Translations under genes and position numbers: made by a program | Part shown: positions 43,358 to 52,240 of the stretch, piece after piece | Layout of the letters: every line of letters starts with the position of its first letter | How positions within the stretch are numbered: position 1 is the first letter of the stretch | Origin: Caldithrix abyssi DSM 13497 | GTDB lineage: Bacteria; Electryoneota; AABM5-125-24; Hatepunaeales; Hatepunaeaceae | Assembly (NCBI GenBank): GCA_945865405.1 | Contig: CAMBDS010000008.1 | Span: 25,060 to 89,059 of the forward strand | Direction: 5' to 3' | Length of the DNA: 64,000 nucleotides | The notes under the pieces: model-generated | Told to the model about the DNA's origin: nothing | Seen by the model: only the letters and a program-made list of their open reading frames with translations | Database searches by the model: none

Positions 43358-43861
43358 TCAACCTGATAGACCTTGTTCTTTAAATGCTAATGCGCGAAGT
43401 CGCTCTTTGGCTCGATGTAAATTGGCCTTGACTGTACCCATAGGCCAGCCAACCACATCGGCAATCTCTTGATAGGATTGCTCTTCCAGATAGTACAACG
43501 TTAAAATCATCTGCTGAGCCGGTGCAAGTCGCGCTAAAAGAGCAGTTATGAATTGACGATTTTCAAAGTTCTTAAATGCTTGATCGTCGATTGGAGCAGA
43601 ATAGCTGAAAAAGCCATCATCTTCTTCATCCTCTTCACGGTAGGGGATGAAATCGGAAGCTCTTCCTTTCTTCTCCAGATATGAGGCGCAAACATTCCAG
43701 ACAATATGGTAAATCCATGTTGAGAGGGCGCTGTCACCTCGAAAGGATTCCAGCCCCCGCCAGACACGAATGAAAGATTCTTGTGCCAGATCTTCTGCCT
43801 CAGCATGTCCAGGGGCGACCCGTAAACACATGAGAAAGACGCGGTCACGAAAGTGATCCAT
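43358..43861 (-). CDS. ECF-type RNA polymerase sigma factor (5' end uncertain)
   Basis: 167 aa from ATG 43861. Region 2 (DRVFLMCLRVAPGHAEAEDLAQESFIRVWR) and region 4 (LAPAQQMILTLYYLEEQSYQEIADVVGWPMGTVKANLHRAKERLR) are both complete. The start as listed cuts off the first helix of region 2. The same frame continues upstream with LKEYRLQPEQAFRSL, which fits that missing helix, but has no start codon. A strong Shine-Dalgarno (GGGGAGGG at 43958-43965) and ATG at 43949 open a different frame (MSEDRCRNF...). A one-base shift between them would give a normal ECF of about 196 aa. Its promoter lies at 44056-44087. Confidence 0.9.
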   Translation of the reverse strand: MDHFRDRVFLMCLRVAPGHAEAEDLAQESFIRVWRGLESFRGDSALSTWIYHIVWNVCASYLEKKGRASDFIPYREEDEEDDGFFSYSAPIDDQAFKNFENRQFITALLARLAPAQQMILTLYYLEEQSYQEIADVVGWPMGTVKANLHRAKERLRALAFKEQGLSG

Positions 43862-44055
43862 TAGAGATCGAAATGCCTGTTCCGGCTGAAGCCGGTATTC
43901 CTTAAGGAATATTCCTTCGTCGAAAATTTCTGCACCTATCTTCCGACATCGCCAATTCCCTCCCCACTATTCTCTTAGACTGACAAATTGTCTGGAATGT
44001 TACATCGATGTTGCTGAAAGTCTTAAAAAGAGAAAGGGTGCCGCAGATCACCATC

Positions 44056-44087
44056 CAAATATAATTTACGTACTGAACGATTCGCAA
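44056..44087 (-). promoter_or_regulatory. TTG-N21-TATATTTG promoter of the ECF sigma gene
   Basis: Minus strand TTG (44085-44087), 21-nt spacer, TATATTTG (44056-44063). Leader of about 100 nt. Confidence 0.55.
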
Positions 44088-44258
44088 GTGACAATATGAA
44101 AGTTGGAGTGTGATGAGATCTGAAATTGTGAGATTGTACTAAGAACAGAAAATAATCCGATACTTGTAACCATTTCGCCAGACGCGCAGTCTAATCGAGT
44201 GAAGGGTGGGAACAGGGCGAAACTAAAGCGGTTAACCTTCGAACCAAGAATAGAAATC

Positions 44259-44291
44259 GACGTTGACTCTTAGCATGTCAACGTCTAAATA
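44259..44291 (+). promoter_or_regulatory. Promoter with embedded palindromic operator
   Basis: TTGACT (44263-44268), 17-nt spacer, TAAATA (44286-44291). A perfect inverted repeat GACGTTGAC-N9-GTCAACGTC (44259-44285) covers the -35 and the whole spacer. A bound repressor would block polymerase. The gene starts 12 nt later. Confidence 0.6.
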
Positions 44292-44303
44292 CCGGGAAAT
44301 ACA

Positions 44304-44702
44304 ATGGATGAAATCTTAATACCTATATCTTTTTTCGGCGCTTGTGTCTGTGTAGTTTACTTTACAACGCAAGCGAGGATGAAACGGGCAAAGATGGAAC
44401 ATGAGGAACGGATGCTGGCAATGGAAAAGGGTATCCCGGTTCCTCCCAGAAAGGAACAAGTTGCGAAGAATCCTTACAAATGGCCAATCATCCTGATCGC
44501 GTTGGGTATAGCATGGCTTGGATCAAGTCTCGTTCAGGGTGACGACGGTTTCCTTTGGTCACTGTTGCCATTGATCGTAGGTGTAGGGTTGATATATGCG
44601 CACCAGAAGACAGATCGTGAAACTCGCCAATCAACATCAGGTCGAATGGATCCTGATGCACCAAAGCCTATCAACTTTGATTCCAAATCGGGTGCGGAAT
44701 AA
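44304..44702 (+). CDS. Small membrane protein (DUF6249-like)
   Basis: 132 aa. One N-terminal helix (ILIPISFFGACVCVVYFTTQ), a charged segment with HEERMLAMEKGIPVPP, two further helices (about 60-75 and 82-97) and a polar tail. The HEERM...EKG motif followed by two helices is found in DUF6249-type proteins often encoded near ECF sigma genes. The function is unknown. The promoter with operator lies directly upstream, and a strong terminator follows (44726-44754). Confidence 0.82.
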   Translation: MDEILIPISFFGACVCVVYFTTQARMKRAKMEHEERMLAMEKGIPVPPRKEQVAKNPYKWPIILIALGIAWLGSSLVQGDDGFLWSLLPLIVGVGLIYAHQKTDRETRQSTSGRMDPDAPKPINFDSKSGAE

Positions 44703-44725
44703 CCCCACGTCTTCCGCATCAGTCA

Positions 44726-44754
44726 CAAGGGGCAGCCATTGGCTGCCCCTTGTT
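44726..44754 (+). terminator. Strong terminator after the small membrane protein
   Basis: CAAGGGGCAGCCA-T-TGGCTGCCCCTTG followed by TTGTTTT. 13-bp stem; also usable from the opposite side. Confidence 0.85.
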
Positions 44755-44779
44755 GTTTTACCGTAATGGATGCGACTCA

Positions 44780-47700
44780 CTAACGGATTAGTGCTACCTT
44801 CATCGACAAGTGTGAAGTACCGGAACTCAGTTTCAACAGATAGAGGCCACTCGGCAGATTTTCTGCTGAAAGCGTGGTTGTATAGTTACCAGGCTGGAAC
44901 TCACGGCTTTCGAGGAGTTGGACTTGACGTCCCGACAGGTCGTAGAGCGCAAGCTCAGTTAATCCGTGATCAGCCACTGAGTATCGGATAAGGGTTGTCG
45001 AATTGAAGGGATTAGGAAATGCTGGTGAAAGTGAGAATTGGTACGGAATCTCGTTCAAATCACCTACAGCTGCTTCGTTATCTACAGTTAATTGGATCGG
45101 GATGTCAGTTCGCAGTCCGGCTGCGTTATGGATGAACCGGAGTATAAGCTCATACTCACCTTCGTCCAGGTCGGTTGCATCAAGCCTTAAATGGAATGCT
45201 GATTCTTCCTGAGGATCGAGATGACCAGAACGCGGCGAAAATGAGAGCCAGGTTGTGTTTGGCCCCAAGTCATATACCGAGATTCTTGTTCCGGCGGGAT
45301 TTGCCATGGCGGCGATCATAACCCATTTCCGGCTGTCCAACTGACTTGTGATCTCGATTTCACCGCCTCGATCTTCGACGCCACCGTCAAGCACAGTAAC
45401 AACCCGAATCTCGCCAGTCTCCGGATTCAGCTTGGAAATCAGTGCTTCCGGTACTTGAAGGCCAGGATTTGTTCGATCCCGACTCAACAGATAGAGAGGG
45501 AATCCATCGGGATCGTCAGAGAAGAACGCAAGCCCGTTTACATCCAGCTCGTGGTCGAATCTGGCAGTGACTTCACCCTCGCGGTTGATTCGTACGATTT
45601 GGTCGTCGCGACCATTGGCAACCCAGAAAGCGTCCAGTTCGCTGTCGTAAGCCAAAGCTCTTTGCAGGTCAAGCGGGCCAGGGATTGAATCGACGATTCC
45701 GCCGTTGGCATTCATCTGATAAATCCAGGCACCTTCACCGCCGTAAAGGAACTCGCCATCGGATGTCGTACCTCTGATTCCGAAGTTTGAGCTACCCGGC
45801 TGAGCGATAAAGTCCCTATAAGTCCCATCGGCTGAGAATCGATAGAATTTATTAGGGTTGGTGTTGTTGTTTGATCCAGCCACCCAAATTCTACCATTGA
45901 AGTACGCTAAGGACTGAATACGGTTGTCGCCAGTGGCGACGGTGGCATTCGTATTGAGGATTTGAGGCCAGTTGCCTTCTTCCGCAACCCCTGGGTAAGT
46001 TAGCTTTGTAGCATAATCGAGAAAGCCATTTCCGCGGTTTTGGATCGAAATGTCGTAATCTGCGCCGAAGTCTGGCTTGATGGCATCCGAGATCTCGTTG
46101 TGCGAGATCGTGAATGTTGGATGGAGAAGCGCGAAATTCAAGGTAGCAGTATCGCCTTCGACAATATCAATCTGGCTTACAGTTGAGTCATTATAGCCGG
46201 GTGCCCAAGCAGTGAAGTTATAGTCCTCGCCAATCAAGATGTTATTCATAACATATTGACCAGATCTGTCAGTTGTTGTGAATGAGCCTCTGCTACCACG
46301 AATTTCGGCATTTGGTATGGGCTGACGCGTCTCGGCATCGATTACCGTTCCCTTGGCATAGCCAACGACGACGATCAACTTGGTGGAGAATTTGATTGCG
46401 CGACCGTCGGCAAGTGGCGCTGCACCCAGGGGATAGGCGTTCCAATAGGTGTATTCCATGCCGTCGGTCCCGTTCAAGTTGACAATACCGACCGTAGCAT
46501 AAGGGGTGTCAAATTCACCGGGATCAACATCGGGGTCATTACTGATGTCCCGATATTGGAATACAATTTCACCGTCGCCTGTGTAGGTGGGGTAGTGCTG
46601 AGGATCGTATATGATTGCCTGAAAGGTCTCCTCGCTACCTACTCTTATTCGATCTTCCTCCATGCCGATATAGCGTCTCATACGGCTCCATTCAACGATA
46701 AAGCGATGGTTCTCTTCGTCGAATTTGTAGAAAACGCCGCCAATCTGAGCGCCATTCCGATCCATGTAGTTGACCAGATCATCCCAGAATACACAAACTT
46801 GAGCCCTTGGACCTAATGCCGGTGGAATACGGCGGTTCTGGAAGTCAGCCAATTTCGATTCGTCACCGAATGACAGCCAGCCATTGGAGCAAATTGTGGC
46901 TTGACGAAAATCTTCACCGTAGTATTGGAATGTGAAAGGAAGATCGATCAAAACGCTCCAGTCCTGCTCATTTCCACGATCACGGATATCTGTATTTTGA
47001 CCAGTGCCGCCGAGGGCGGTGTCGATCTCTATCCACTCATAGTCCGGGGAGACATCCCACCTTTCATCAGTATTGTCGAAGCATACATAGCCGTAGTTAT
47101 CGGGACCGAATGGGGTGTCAGAGTTGGGAGAACTGATCGAATAAGTAAACGTCGTCGTATCTCGAAGACCAGCCTCAGATTCGAAGGTGAGGATAAATTC
47201 ACCTTTAGTGCCGGGGACGGTGAGTGAGTGAGCATAAACGCGAAAGCGAGCCGTTGCGAGCGAGTCGGCGGCATCGACAGATACAGGGGAAAAAGCTGCT
47301 TGGGAGTTAAAGACGCTGACGACTGCGGTCAAAGACTCGAGGTGGCCTACCAGTTGGGGACTTGTCAATCCGCCAGTATTTCTAACTGTGACATCGACCC
47401 AGGCGGTGTCACCGGGGCGGAAGGGGTTGGGGGTAAAGGCGTGACGCACATACTCAAGGTCGAACGATCCGGTTTGCAATGAAATAGTTGATAGCCAGGA
47501 AACTTCGTCAACGGTAGTCGTGAGGTTAAATACGAGCCGTTGATTGTTCTGGATTGAATTTCCGATCTGCACGAGGAAGGTGACGACCGCGCTATCCCCA
47601 GCATCCGGGCTTGCGTTGAGGTGAACTGATCCATTGACGATCTGGTAGTCGCCTCGATTACTCGACAATACCGCGTCAAGTGCGCCATCTGGTGCTTCAT

Positions 47701-49864
47701 TGCCAAAATTTGAAAGGTAAGTCCGTAACTCGATCATCTCGCCGGGATTGGGAATTCGATTTCCGTTTCCACGACTGCGACCTGCGTTATCGTCATCGAC
47801 CAAAACACTGCTCGCGGCGATAAAATTCGAAGCCGGGACCACTGCAATTGTGTCGATGCTGGTAATCATGTTGTGCTTCGAAACAGCGAGTACCAATTCG
47901 CCTTCTGACAATTCATTAGGTTCAAAGGTAAATAGCACATTTCCGCTTGCATCACAATTGACTACGCGAATCGGTTCGTCGTTAAATAACAAGGTAACGA
48001 CAGCGTTAGACACTGGTGAATTGTCTCTGGAATCTCTAACTTGTACTGAAAGGTGCTGTTCACCAAGCATCAAAGTGTCTGACATATTAACCGAAAATTC
48101 ATGGGGAACACCAGTCCATAATTCTGTACCAGGATCTCCAATCAGGTTGAATTGGTAGCAATGGGCTTCCCAAACCAACAGGTTTTGGACTTGCGGGTCC
48201 TGGACGTCATTGAATGCGCCAAAGTGGCGATAGAGTTCCAACTTGCCACGATTCAACGCCCAGCCAATCGGGAAAATGCCGTCGCGATAGAAGCTGTTGA
48301 GTATACCGCCATCGAGTACGTTATTGTAGTTTGTGTGGGTGAAGCCGCTTGAGCCGATAGTGCCGATAGCACCGCCATTTTGTGCCCAGAGGAAGTCCTC
48401 GGCGTATGAATGAGGCGAGAGGATGTGATCGGCGAAGTCGCAGGTGTTGCAGGTCGGCAGGATCATCAGCGGCAGTTTTCTGTCGTTTCGTAATTCGCCA
48501 ACATCGCCGACAACCCAGGCGCCATTGAATTGACCCCATCCGCGATAATTGAATACGCTGATACCTTCGTTAACTGTACGACGCACAAAGTCGTGATCGG
48601 ACTCTTGATTTTGGTGAATAAAGAAGAAAGTATCAACTTCAGCGAACCCGACTTCTATCAATAATTTTCGAGCCCATCTCTGTAAATAGATCGAAGAATA
48701 CCCGGTGCGTGGGTCATTTGCCATGACGGCACCTTTGGTAAACCAGGTTGTGTCGTCAAGCGGTGGATTTAGCTCATATCCTGTAACCTTAGCAACGATG
48801 GTGCGAAGCTCGTTCAAACTCCTGACCGACAACCTACCGACTGCTGCTTCTGGCAATAAATCGTTGCCTTCAAGCAGTCCATATTTATAATCAGTTTCCC
48901 ACATGTAAGCACGACCAACGTCCCAGGTCGCAATCATAAAATCTGCACTTTGAAGGTCTGCTTCTCCAATGATGCAAATGATCTCCGGGGGAATTTCCCA
49001 ATTATCGTAAGCGTCTTGAAGTGCGTCTTTTACATCAACATTGCTTGCGTTGGCGGCGACTGTAATGATTTCAGTTGGATAACCTTGCAATCTTCTCAAC
49101 TCAACCAGTGGCTGAATAGCCGCGGCAACTCCATTGTAATTAGGAATCACGTAAACGAAAGCACCTTTCTGGACAACTTGATCCCGAATGAGTTCCGGGT
49201 TTGCCACTATCGAGCGGATCATCTTAAGAGCTGTTCCAGAGGGTCGCGGTCTATCAGGATTGATTACAGGGTTTTGACCAAAGCTGTTGTTAAACTTGAG
49301 TTCGACATCAATATTGTCGTAACTGCGAACTGCTCCGGTTACTGGATTTACCTGAACAGGGTAAATCGTCATTCGCACCATGCGAACGCCACGCATGATG
49401 ACAGGCTCGTCGAGTTGGACAAGTTGTTCCGGCCAGAAAGAATTGGTACTGAGAAAGCTTTGGGAAGGAGTAATTTGTTGGTTTCCCTCTCCGTCTATAG
49501 CGGGGAATATCAAGAAGGGAGTATCAGAAATTAGGTTTGGATCTGACGCGCTAAAGGAGACCTCGCAACTTCCTGTCGGAGGGATCACAAAAAGTCGGGT
49601 AATTGCCGGGAGGTCGGGGTAACCGGGAAGGCCGATACGGCCCTCGCCTTCAAGATCGATTGGTAAGTCGTTGGAATTTGTCGAAGAGATCGTGATGTCG
49701 CTCAGGTCTGCTGAAAGAGAAAGGCCGTTTGGACCACGAGCAATAATTTGTAGATGTCGATCCTGCGATGAAGAAGCCGACAGTGGCGAAAGGACATTAC
49801 TATCTGCAAAGATAGTGTTAGCAATAAATATGCTTGCGAGTATAATAGAAGTAGGGGTACGCAT
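44780..49864 (-). CDS. Large C25-family secreted protein, T9SS cargo
   Basis: About 1694 aa. Signal peptide MRTPTSIILASIFIANTIFA. C25 propeptide (to about 230) and C25-like fold (about 240-640) with YAIP-type start AFVYVIPNYNG, FNYRGWGQFNG and LPTCNTCDFAD. As in the other C25 cargo, Trp (W443) replaces the expected His of Gly-His-Gly, and here no nearby His compensates. Then Ig-like domains, a jelly-roll (FTFQYYGEDFRQATICSNGW), a carboxypeptidase-regulatory-like domain (AKGTVIDAETRQPIPNAEIR), a propeller and an Ig domain, and a T9SS sorting domain (PAFPNPFNSTTLIRYSVA) ending KVALIR. ATG 49864 was chosen for its signal peptide; the frame opens 34 codons earlier. Confidence 0.88.
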   Translation of the reverse strand: MRTPTSIILASIFIANTIFADSNVLSPLSASSSQDRHLQIIARGPNGLSLSADLSDITISSTNSNDLPIDLEGEGRIGLPGYPDLPAITRLFVIPPTGSCEVSFSASDPNLISDTPFLIFPAIDGEGNQQITPSQSFLSTNSFWPEQLVQLDEPVIMRGVRMVRMTIYPVQVNPVTGAVRSYDNIDVELKFNNSFGQNPVINPDRPRPSGTALKMIRSIVANPELIRDQVVQKGAFVYVIPNYNGVAAAIQPLVELRRLQGYPTEIITVAANASNVDVKDALQDAYDNWEIPPEIICIIGEADLQSADFMIATWDVGRAYMWETDYKYGLLEGNDLLPEAAVGRLSVRSLNELRTIVAKVTGYELNPPLDDTTWFTKGAVMANDPRTGYSSIYLQRWARKLLIEVGFAEVDTFFFIHQNQESDHDFVRRTVNEGISVFNYRGWGQFNGAWVVGDVGELRNDRKLPLMILPTCNTCDFADHILSPHSYAEDFLWAQNGGAIGTIGSSGFTHTNYNNVLDGGILNSFYRDGIFPIGWALNRGKLELYRHFGAFNDVQDPQVQNLLVWEAHCYQFNLIGDPGTELWTGVPHEFSVNMSDTLMLGEQHLSVQVRDSRDNSPVSNAVVTLLFNDEPIRVVNCDASGNVLFTFEPNELSEGELVLAVSKHNMITSIDTIAVVPASNFIAASSVLVDDDNAGRSRGNGNRIPNPGEMIELRTYLSNFGNEAPDGALDAVLSSNRGDYQIVNGSVHLNASPDAGDSAVVTFLVQIGNSIQNNQRLVFNLTTTVDEVSWLSTISLQTGSFDLEYVRHAFTPNPFRPGDTAWVDVTVRNTGGLTSPQLVGHLESLTAVVSVFNSQAAFSPVSVDAADSLATARFRVYAHSLTVPGTKGEFILTFESEAGLRDTTTFTYSISSPNSDTPFGPDNYGYVCFDNTDERWDVSPDYEWIEIDTALGGTGQNTDIRDRGNEQDWSVLIDLPFTFQYYGEDFRQATICSNGWLSFGDESKLADFQNRRIPPALGPRAQVCVFWDDLVNYMDRNGAQIGGVFYKFDEENHRFIVEWSRMRRYIGMEEDRIRVGSEETFQAIIYDPQHYPTYTGDGEIVFQYRDISNDPDVDPGEFDTPYATVGIVNLNGTDGMEYTYWNAYPLGAAPLADGRAIKFSTKLIVVVGYAKGTVIDAETRQPIPNAEIRGSRGSFTTTDRSGQYVMNNILIGEDYNFTAWAPGYNDSTVSQIDIVEGDTATLNFALLHPTFTISHNEISDAIKPDFGADYDISIQNRGNGFLDYATKLTYPGVAEEGNWPQILNTNATVATGDNRIQSLAYFNGRIWVAGSNNNTNPNKFYRFSADGTYRDFIAQPGSSNFGIRGTTSDGEFLYGGEGAWIYQMNANGGIVDSIPGPLDLQRALAYDSELDAFWVANGRDDQIVRINREGEVTARFDHELDVNGLAFFSDDPDGFPLYLLSRDRTNPGLQVPEALISKLNPETGEIRVVTVLDGGVEDRGGEIEITSQLDSRKWVMIAAMANPAGTRISVYDLGPNTTWLSFSPRSGHLDPQEESAFHLRLDATDLDEGEYELILRFIHNAAGLRTDIPIQLTVDNEAAVGDLNEIPYQFSLSPAFPNPFNSTTLIRYSVADHGLTELALYDLSGRQVQLLESREFQPGNYTTTLSAENLPSGLYLLKLSSGTSHLSMKVALIR

Positions 49865-50029
49865 GAGAATTTCCGCTGTGCTTGGGTTTTGTTGTTTGAA
49901 CTCGATAGAGCCTCTTTCAGCCGAACTACAATATAATACGATACTCCCAGCAATACGTAAGTTCAAATCACACTAACGGAAAAAGTTAGCTGATTAAGGT
50001 GCAAATTATTACATTCTGTGTGACCGTCC

Positions 50030-51337
50030 TCAATTATTGGCTAATTCACGGAGTGACTCGGGCCAGATGTAATGATCCTTCCATTGGGATTTAACCCAAT
50101 TCTGAAACTGTTCTTCCCTCTTGAAATTGAGAGCATACTGTTCGAGCAGTTCCCAGTCGGTTTCAGGTGTAAGTGAGTGGGCAGGGATTAGGTTGTCTAT
50201 TCGTAAGATATGGATGCCAAATTCGGTACGAAAGGGTTCGACAAAGTCACCATTAGATTTGCCGATTATCGCGGTTTTGAAGTCGTCGGGCAGTTGTTCG
50301 ACAGGCATAAGATCGAGTTTGCCTCCCTTATCTTTCGAGGCATTATCAATTGAGTGGTTGACAGCGAGAGTGGCAAAGTCAGCGCCATTTTTCAGACTGT
50401 CAAAGAGATCGGCTGCAAAGTGGTTGGTGTTCACCCAATCGTCGTCGTTCGCGGTCAATCTCGCCAAAATGTGCTGGGTAGAGATCCTTTCGCCCTGACG
50501 TTCGATCACACGTATAATGTGAAAGCCGAAAGGTGACTCTACGACAGTTGAAACTTCGCCCGGTTCCAAAGAATATGCTGCTTCTTCAAAGGACGAGACG
50601 AGGTCACCTCGATTCGTAAATCCAAGTTTTCCGCCGAACTCAGCGGAGGGGTCTTCCGAAAATTCCATTGCTACTGAATCGAACTCGACGCCTTCCTGGA
50701 GTCGGTACATCGCCTTCATGATTTTTTCACGCGCCATCCGACGAGCTTCTTCAGAAGGTTTCACTTCGATCAGAATGTGCGAGAGTTGCACACGTTCAGG
50801 TTGAACCGGCAGTTCTGCTTTATGCAGTTCGTAAAAGGCGATAACATCCTGCCTGCGGACCTGAGCCGCGACGAGGTGTTTTCTGCGAACGAGGTCAATC
50901 AGAAGGCCTTCCATGACTCCCTTGCGCATCTCCCGCTTTATCTGGCGGATTGGCCGCCCGAAGTACTCTTCCAGTTTTGCTTCACCACCGACTTGATTGA
51001 CCACTTGCTCGAACTTACGGCCAAGTTCTTTATCAACTTGCCTATCCTCAACAAAGAGGGATTCTTCATCAGCGCGAGCCAGCAAAATCTTCTGTGTAAT
51101 ATAAGCGTTCAGAACCTGGGAGCGAATCACCGAGAGTTGTTCATCGGTGGGGCGCTTAATCCCTTTTTCGAGGATAACGGAGCTTATACCGTAGCCGACT
51201 TCGGATTCGAGAATAATCTCTTCGTCAGCGATTGCGCAGATACTATCGATGACTTCCTGTGCGAAAAGTGCTTGTTGACAAAGAGAGAGATACCCTAAAA
51301 TCAGTAAATAGAATATCGTACTTCGTTTTAATTTCAT
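50030..51337 (-). CDS. SurA-like periplasmic peptidyl-prolyl isomerase/chaperone
   Basis: 435 aa with a signal peptide (MKLKRSTIFYLLILGYLSLC, cleaved near LFA). N-terminal chaperone helices (40-170) precede two parvulin domains (about 180-280, HILIEVKPSEEARRMAREKI ... FGFHIIRVIERQ; and about 285-385, QHILARL ... FGIHILRID). The helical C-terminus completes the SurA plan. It ferries unfolded outer-membrane proteins to the assembly machine. Third gene of the operon 54625-50030, 25 nt after its neighbour. Confidence 0.93.
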   Translation of the reverse strand: MKLKRSTIFYLLILGYLSLCQQALFAQEVIDSICAIADEEIILESEVGYGISSVILEKGIKRPTDEQLSVIRSQVLNAYITQKILLARADEESLFVEDRQVDKELGRKFEQVVNQVGGEAKLEEYFGRPIRQIKREMRKGVMEGLLIDLVRRKHLVAAQVRRQDVIAFYELHKAELPVQPERVQLSHILIEVKPSEEARRMAREKIMKAMYRLQEGVEFDSVAMEFSEDPSAEFGGKLGFTNRGDLVSSFEEAAYSLEPGEVSTVVESPFGFHIIRVIERQGERISTQHILARLTANDDDWVNTNHFAADLFDSLKNGADFATLAVNHSIDNASKDKGGKLDLMPVEQLPDDFKTAIIGKSNGDFVEPFRTEFGIHILRIDNLIPAHSLTPETDWELLEQYALNFKREEQFQNWVKSQWKDHYIWPESLRELANN

Positions 51338-51361
51338 TGTTTTGATCTCGAAAATCTTAAC

Positions 51362-52219
51362 TTAATGCTGGTTGTATGCAGTGTCAACACCCGATTCGAT
51401 CCACTGAAGCCGCCCCTCTTTTCGATACTTTTCGGCGTAAGTTCGGACAATTTGGTTACGTCGTTCGAGTCTGGCAGATTCCGCCAGTCTTGAACTAACA
51501 ATATCAATGACATCCTCCAGCTTTTGCACGGTGCCCGCCTCATCCCGTCGTTCCATTTTGAACATCCAATGAGTTCCGCGAATCAACACCGGGTAGCCAA
51601 GTTGCCCGGCGCCCATCCAACCGAAGTGTTTTAAAGCGATAGGGTCGGCTAAGGAGGGGTCATCGATCTCGAAGTGTCCGCTATCAATAGTTGCAATTTC
51701 ACTTGGGAAGAGTGGAGACGGACGATTTTGTGAGATATTGGCCCGAAGTCTATCGAGCGGAGCACGGGCTTGTGCTCGCCAATAGGTTACATCGAGATGT
51801 AGGTTCTTCCAAATAAATTCGTTGGCGTGACGGTTATAGTACTCGAGGATCTCTTTGGTTGAAGGAGGTGGTTGAGTAGCGGCATCCACTTCGAGAAGAC
51901 GAGCCGTTAATAGTTCGCGGTGAATTTCATCAACTCTTGATTCTACCCATGGGTCGTCTTGCAAACCTCGTTCGCGAGCCGCGTTGACAAGCAACTCTTT
52001 TTCGACCCAGTTACGAATAAAACTTGAGCGCAATTCGGGAGTCAACTTGTCGTTTGGCAGATAACTCTCCCATGCCTTTACTTCCTCATCCGAAAGTATC
52101 TTTTCGCCAACTCTTGCAAGTATGGCAACAGGAGGTGCTGGCTTGGATTTGCATCCCATTGTTCCAGAATGGCTTAAGAGTGCCGCCGCCCATGCAAAAT
52201 GGACGGCGGCGCGTTTCAT
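51362..52219 (-). CDS. SurA-like lipoprotein with degenerate parvulin domain
   Basis: 285 aa. Signal sequence with a Cys near residue 20 (SGTMGCKSKP), possibly a lipobox. A SurA-type N-terminal helical domain follows (VGEKILSDEEVKAWESYLPN, FIRNWVEKELLVNAARERGL). The second half has remnants of a parvulin fold (LGYPVLIRGTHWMFKMERRD) but not the usual HILI and FG-H-I motifs, so it is probably a chaperone without isomerase activity. ATG 52219 was chosen; an in-frame TTG lies 15 nt upstream. Separated by about 21 nt from the gene before it. Confidence 0.82.
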   Translation of the reverse strand: MKRAAVHFAWAAALLSHSGTMGCKSKPAPPVAILARVGEKILSDEEVKAWESYLPNDKLTPELRSSFIRNWVEKELLVNAARERGLQDDPWVESRVDEIHRELLTARLLEVDAATQPPPSTKEILEYYNRHANEFIWKNLHLDVTYWRAQARAPLDRLRANISQNRPSPLFPSEIATIDSGHFEIDDPSLADPIALKHFGWMGAGQLGYPVLIRGTHWMFKMERRDEAGTVQKLEDVIDIVSSRLAESARLERRNQIVRTYAEKYRKEGRLQWIESGVDTAYNQH

Positions 52220-52240
52220 TCCGGAGACTGTCAAGAGTGA

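Larger units (their letters stand above)
43950..44303. other. Divergent regulatory region sigma factor / small membrane protein
   Basis: 354 nt without a gene. Holds the sigma-gene promoter (44056-44087, minus) and the promoter with operator palindrome (44259-44291, plus). Nothing else could be assigned. Confidence 0.5.
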
